Positions 11,884 to 13,246 of a stretch of DNA of 13,246 nt are shown here, piece by piece. Source of the DNA: Clostridiales bacterium (GTDB lineage Bacteria > Bacillota > Clostridia > Christensenellales > Aristaeellaceae); assembly GCA_004557905.1 (NCBI GenBank), contig SFFH01000051.1:1-13246 (forward strand). Reading direction: 5' to 3'. A model generated the notes under the pieces. That model was not told where the DNA came from. It saw nothing but the letters and a program-made list of their open reading frames with translations, and searched no databases. Within the stretch, counting starts at the first letter, position 1. Each line of letters opens with the position of its first letter. The position numbers and the translations under genes are program-made.

Positions 11884-12850
11884 GAACATGATCCATCTGC
11901 TGCGTTCTGATCAGCGGCCAGGCAGCAAGCACATCGCCATTCAGGTTCTCCCTGCGCATGTCAACCGCCGTGATCCGGCTGTTTTCGTAGGTGGTGTAAT
12001 AGTAGATCCCTTTGTCCGTGTTGCAGCAGGAGGAATACACCGTGATTTCCGGCTTGTCCTCCACCATCACGCTGCCCCGGACGTGGCGCACGGAGGATAG
12101 GATGTGGAAAAACTGCGTGACGCTTTCCGCTTCGCTGCTGCCGCAGAGGGAATGGGCCTTCATGAACGCGGCGCGCACAAAGCGGGAGGGCGAAGACAGG
12201 TCGCCCGGCAGGCCGAGGCCGCCCATACCCCGGGAGTATGCGGGCAGATCGAGCGCGGGTGCAAAGCGGTTCTCCGGCGTTTGGGAGGTGAGCGCCCGGT
12301 AATTGCTCAGGTTGGTCAGGTGATAGGGGAATGGCGGGTTGTTCGTGAGCACGCCGACGGGGTTGTCGTGGATGTGCAGGCCGTCTGCCATCGGCTCCAC
12401 GACGAGGGCTTCGCTGCGGTCGGCGATGAGCCAGTGCAGCGGCGAGAGCGGCAGCGCGTCGCTGAAGGGCATGGCGGCGAGATTGATGCGTTCAAGCAGA
12501 AGCCTGGCCTGCGGGACGGTGGCGCACTGGCCGAGAATGTAGGGAATGAATTCAAACGGCGAGACGTTGTCCTTGTCCGGCACCTCGGGCGGATAGTGCG
12601 CGTTGCCCGGAAAATTCAGCCCGGCCATGGAGAGCCCCGCCTCGTTCGTCGCGTCGTAATAGAGCGGATAACCATCGACGGTCGTCGCCACGCCGATCAT
12701 CGCCAGATGCGTCTTCATCGCGGGCATGCGGCGAAAGGCAAACGGAAAGCGGCGCGGCGCGACGGTCACGGCCTCGTCAAGCGCGTATTCCAGGTCGAGG
12801 TTGCGGCCAAAGTAGTGATCTCTCGTGGTGAAGCAAAGCGCTGTGCACAT
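11876..12850 (-). CDS. Bile salt hydrolase / choloylglycine hydrolase-family protein
   Basis: An Ntn-hydrolase that cleaves an amide bond; in gut bacteria the family deconjugates glycine- or taurine-bile salts or hydrolyses penicillin V or N-acyl compounds. The 324-residue length matches Clostridium perfringens BSH (329). All catalytic residues of that enzyme have counterparts: Cys2 (freed by removal of Met1), Arg16 and Asp19 (GRNLDLEY), Asn79 (AGLNFP), Asn170 (GVLTNNP) and Arg223 (SRFVRAAF). The FFHILSSV..VRGS and KGIYYYTTYEN blocks also match. There is no signal peptide, as usual for the cytoplasmic enzyme. Substrate preference is not settled by sequence. The ribosome binding site GGGAGG (12858-12863) is buried in one arm of a long stem-loop that ends in T5, and no separate promoter is visible, so expression probably depends on read-through. 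Confidence 0.94.
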   Translation of the reverse strand: MCTALCFTTRDHYFGRNLDLEYALDEAVTVAPRRFPFAFRRMPAMKTHLAMIGVATTVDGYPLYYDATNEAGLSMAGLNFPGNAHYPPEVPDKDNVSPFEFIPYILGQCATVPQARLLLERINLAAMPFSDALPLSPLHWLIADRSEALVVEPMADGLHIHDNPVGVLTNNPPFPYHLTNLSNYRALTSQTPENRFAPALDLPAYSRGMGGLGLPGDLSSPSRFVRAAFMKAHSLCGSSEAESVTQFFHILSSVRHVRGSVMVEDKPEITVYSSCCNTDKGIYYYTTYENSRITAVDMRRENLNGDVLAAWPLIRTQQMDHVQG

Positions 12851-12852
12851 AC

Positions 12853-12902
12853 AAAAACCTCCCGCGGTTACGGCTTGACGTAGTGTGCCGCACCGCGGGA
12901 GG
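12853..12902 (-). terminator. Terminator-like hairpin containing the hydrolase RBS
   Basis: On the minus strand CCTCCCGCGG (12893-12902) pairs perfectly with CCGCGGGAGG (12858-12867) around a 25-nt loop with an inner CGGC/GCCG pairing, followed by five T (12853-12857). The 3' arm includes GGGAGG, the ribosome binding site of the hydrolase gene, whose ATG begins two bases after the T run. It can act as terminator of the upstream gene, as attenuator, or as a lid on the ribosome binding site. Confidence 0.85.
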
Positions 12903-12911
12903 AGATATGCG

Positions 12912-13246
12912 TCAAAGGCTGGGGATAGGAAGGATTTGCGACGATTCCAGCACGCCGTCCGAGGCGCGCAGCGTCAGCACGGTGCAGGATTCGGGCAGAT
13001 CGCCGGCATCGCTCTGCGGGATGCAGTACACCCGATAGCGCGCGACGCCGTCGGCAAAGGCGCGCTCGCCGTAAAGCGAGAGCCAGAGGGTTGTGTGATC
13101 TTCGGCGTTGCTTCCCGCCTGACCGGTGAGCATTTCCTGTGCCGCTGCGGCGATGGCGTCCGCGTCCATCTCGCCTTCCTCCGGCATGCGCCTCATGCCG
13201 CCCTCGTAGCGGCGGGAGAACTCGGCCTGCGCGTCCAGCGGCCAGG
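12912..13246 (-). CDS. Unrecognised protein, C-terminal fragment
   Basis: The last 111 complete codons of a gene that enters from the right edge; the frame is open to the window end. The fragment is acidic and soluble, with an early segment WPLDAQAEFSRRYEGG, an Ala-rich helix (ADAIAAAAQEML), then alternating hydrophobic strands (TTLWLSLYG, ARYRVYCIPQ, CTVLTLRASDG) suggesting an alpha-plus-beta domain, and the end SSQILPIPSL. I do not recognise the family. It could be the C-terminal part of a larger secreted or membrane-anchored protein, but the N-terminus is missing. The stop codon lies 61 bp before the hydrolase start, and the terminator-like hairpin separates the two, so they may share a transcript. 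Confidence 0.7.
   Translation of the reverse strand, partial: WPLDAQAEFSRRYEGGMRRMPEEGEMDADAIAAAAQEMLTGQAGSNAEDHTTLWLSLYGERAFADGVARYRVYCIPQSDAGDLPESCTVLTLRASDGVLESSQILPIPSL

Noticed and set aside
12104..12883. Plus-strand frame antisense to the bile salt hydrolase gene
   Set aside because: Shadow frame; the opposite strand has all catalytic residues of a known family.
1..13246. CRISPR array, transposase, integrase or phage genes
   Set aside because: No regularly spaced direct repeats and no mobile-element protein families were seen in any plausible frame.

Overview
The window looks like chromosomal DNA from a GC-rich, spore-forming, gut-associated Bacillota (class Clostridia). The evidence is a spore germination protease (gpr), two small CotF-like spore-coat genes, a YitT-family membrane protein, sigma-A promoters with exact 17-bp spacers, U-tract terminators, and a bile salt hydrolase-family gene with every known catalytic residue. 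I see no phage, plasmid, insertion sequence or CRISPR array. Order or genus cannot be fixed from sequence alone.

Layout. 1-138 (-): start of a TtcA-like PP-loop ATPase. 139-561: regulatory region with two divergent sigma-A promoters, a short leader resembling only the 3' two-thirds of a SAM-I (S-box) riboswitch, and a strong terminator. 562-1749 (+): metK. 1841-1970: first copy of a hairpin-rich dispersed repeat. 2000-2434 (-): two CotF-like coat genes. 2575-3480 (-): YitT family. 3625-3700 (-): tRNA-Lys(CTT). 3901-6029 (+): gpr, then a D-Ala-D-Ala carboxypeptidase. 6065-6204: second copy of the hairpin-rich repeat. 6234-7178 (-): cytoplasmic-looking zinc-dependent phospholipase C-family protein. 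7334-10474 (-): tandem GtrII-like membrane glycosyltransferase paralogs; the downstream one has lost the acidic first-loop residues and carries a repeat inside its coding sequence. 10680-11453 (-): TauE/SafE permease. 11595-11752 (-): tRNA-Thr(CGT) and tRNA-Pro(CGG). 11876-12850 (-): bile salt hydrolase family. 12912-13246 (-): 3' end of an unrecognised gene.

How the parts work together. MetK makes S-adenosylmethionine and sits behind a leader related to SAM sensors, so feedback by transcription attenuation is expected, but the aptamer is oddly incomplete. The coat genes, gpr and perhaps the carboxypeptidase serve sporulation and germination. The glycosyltransferase pair probably modifies a surface polymer and shares nearly identical promoter sequence with the phospholipase-family gene. 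The hydrolase gene has its ribosome binding site inside a terminator-like stem, suggesting attenuated expression.

The strongest leads are the 5'-truncated SAM-I-like metK leader at 341-412 and the roughly 87-bp dispersed repeat that has become the N-terminal coding region of one glycosyltransferase (8785-8873) and also occurs between genes at 10544-10631.
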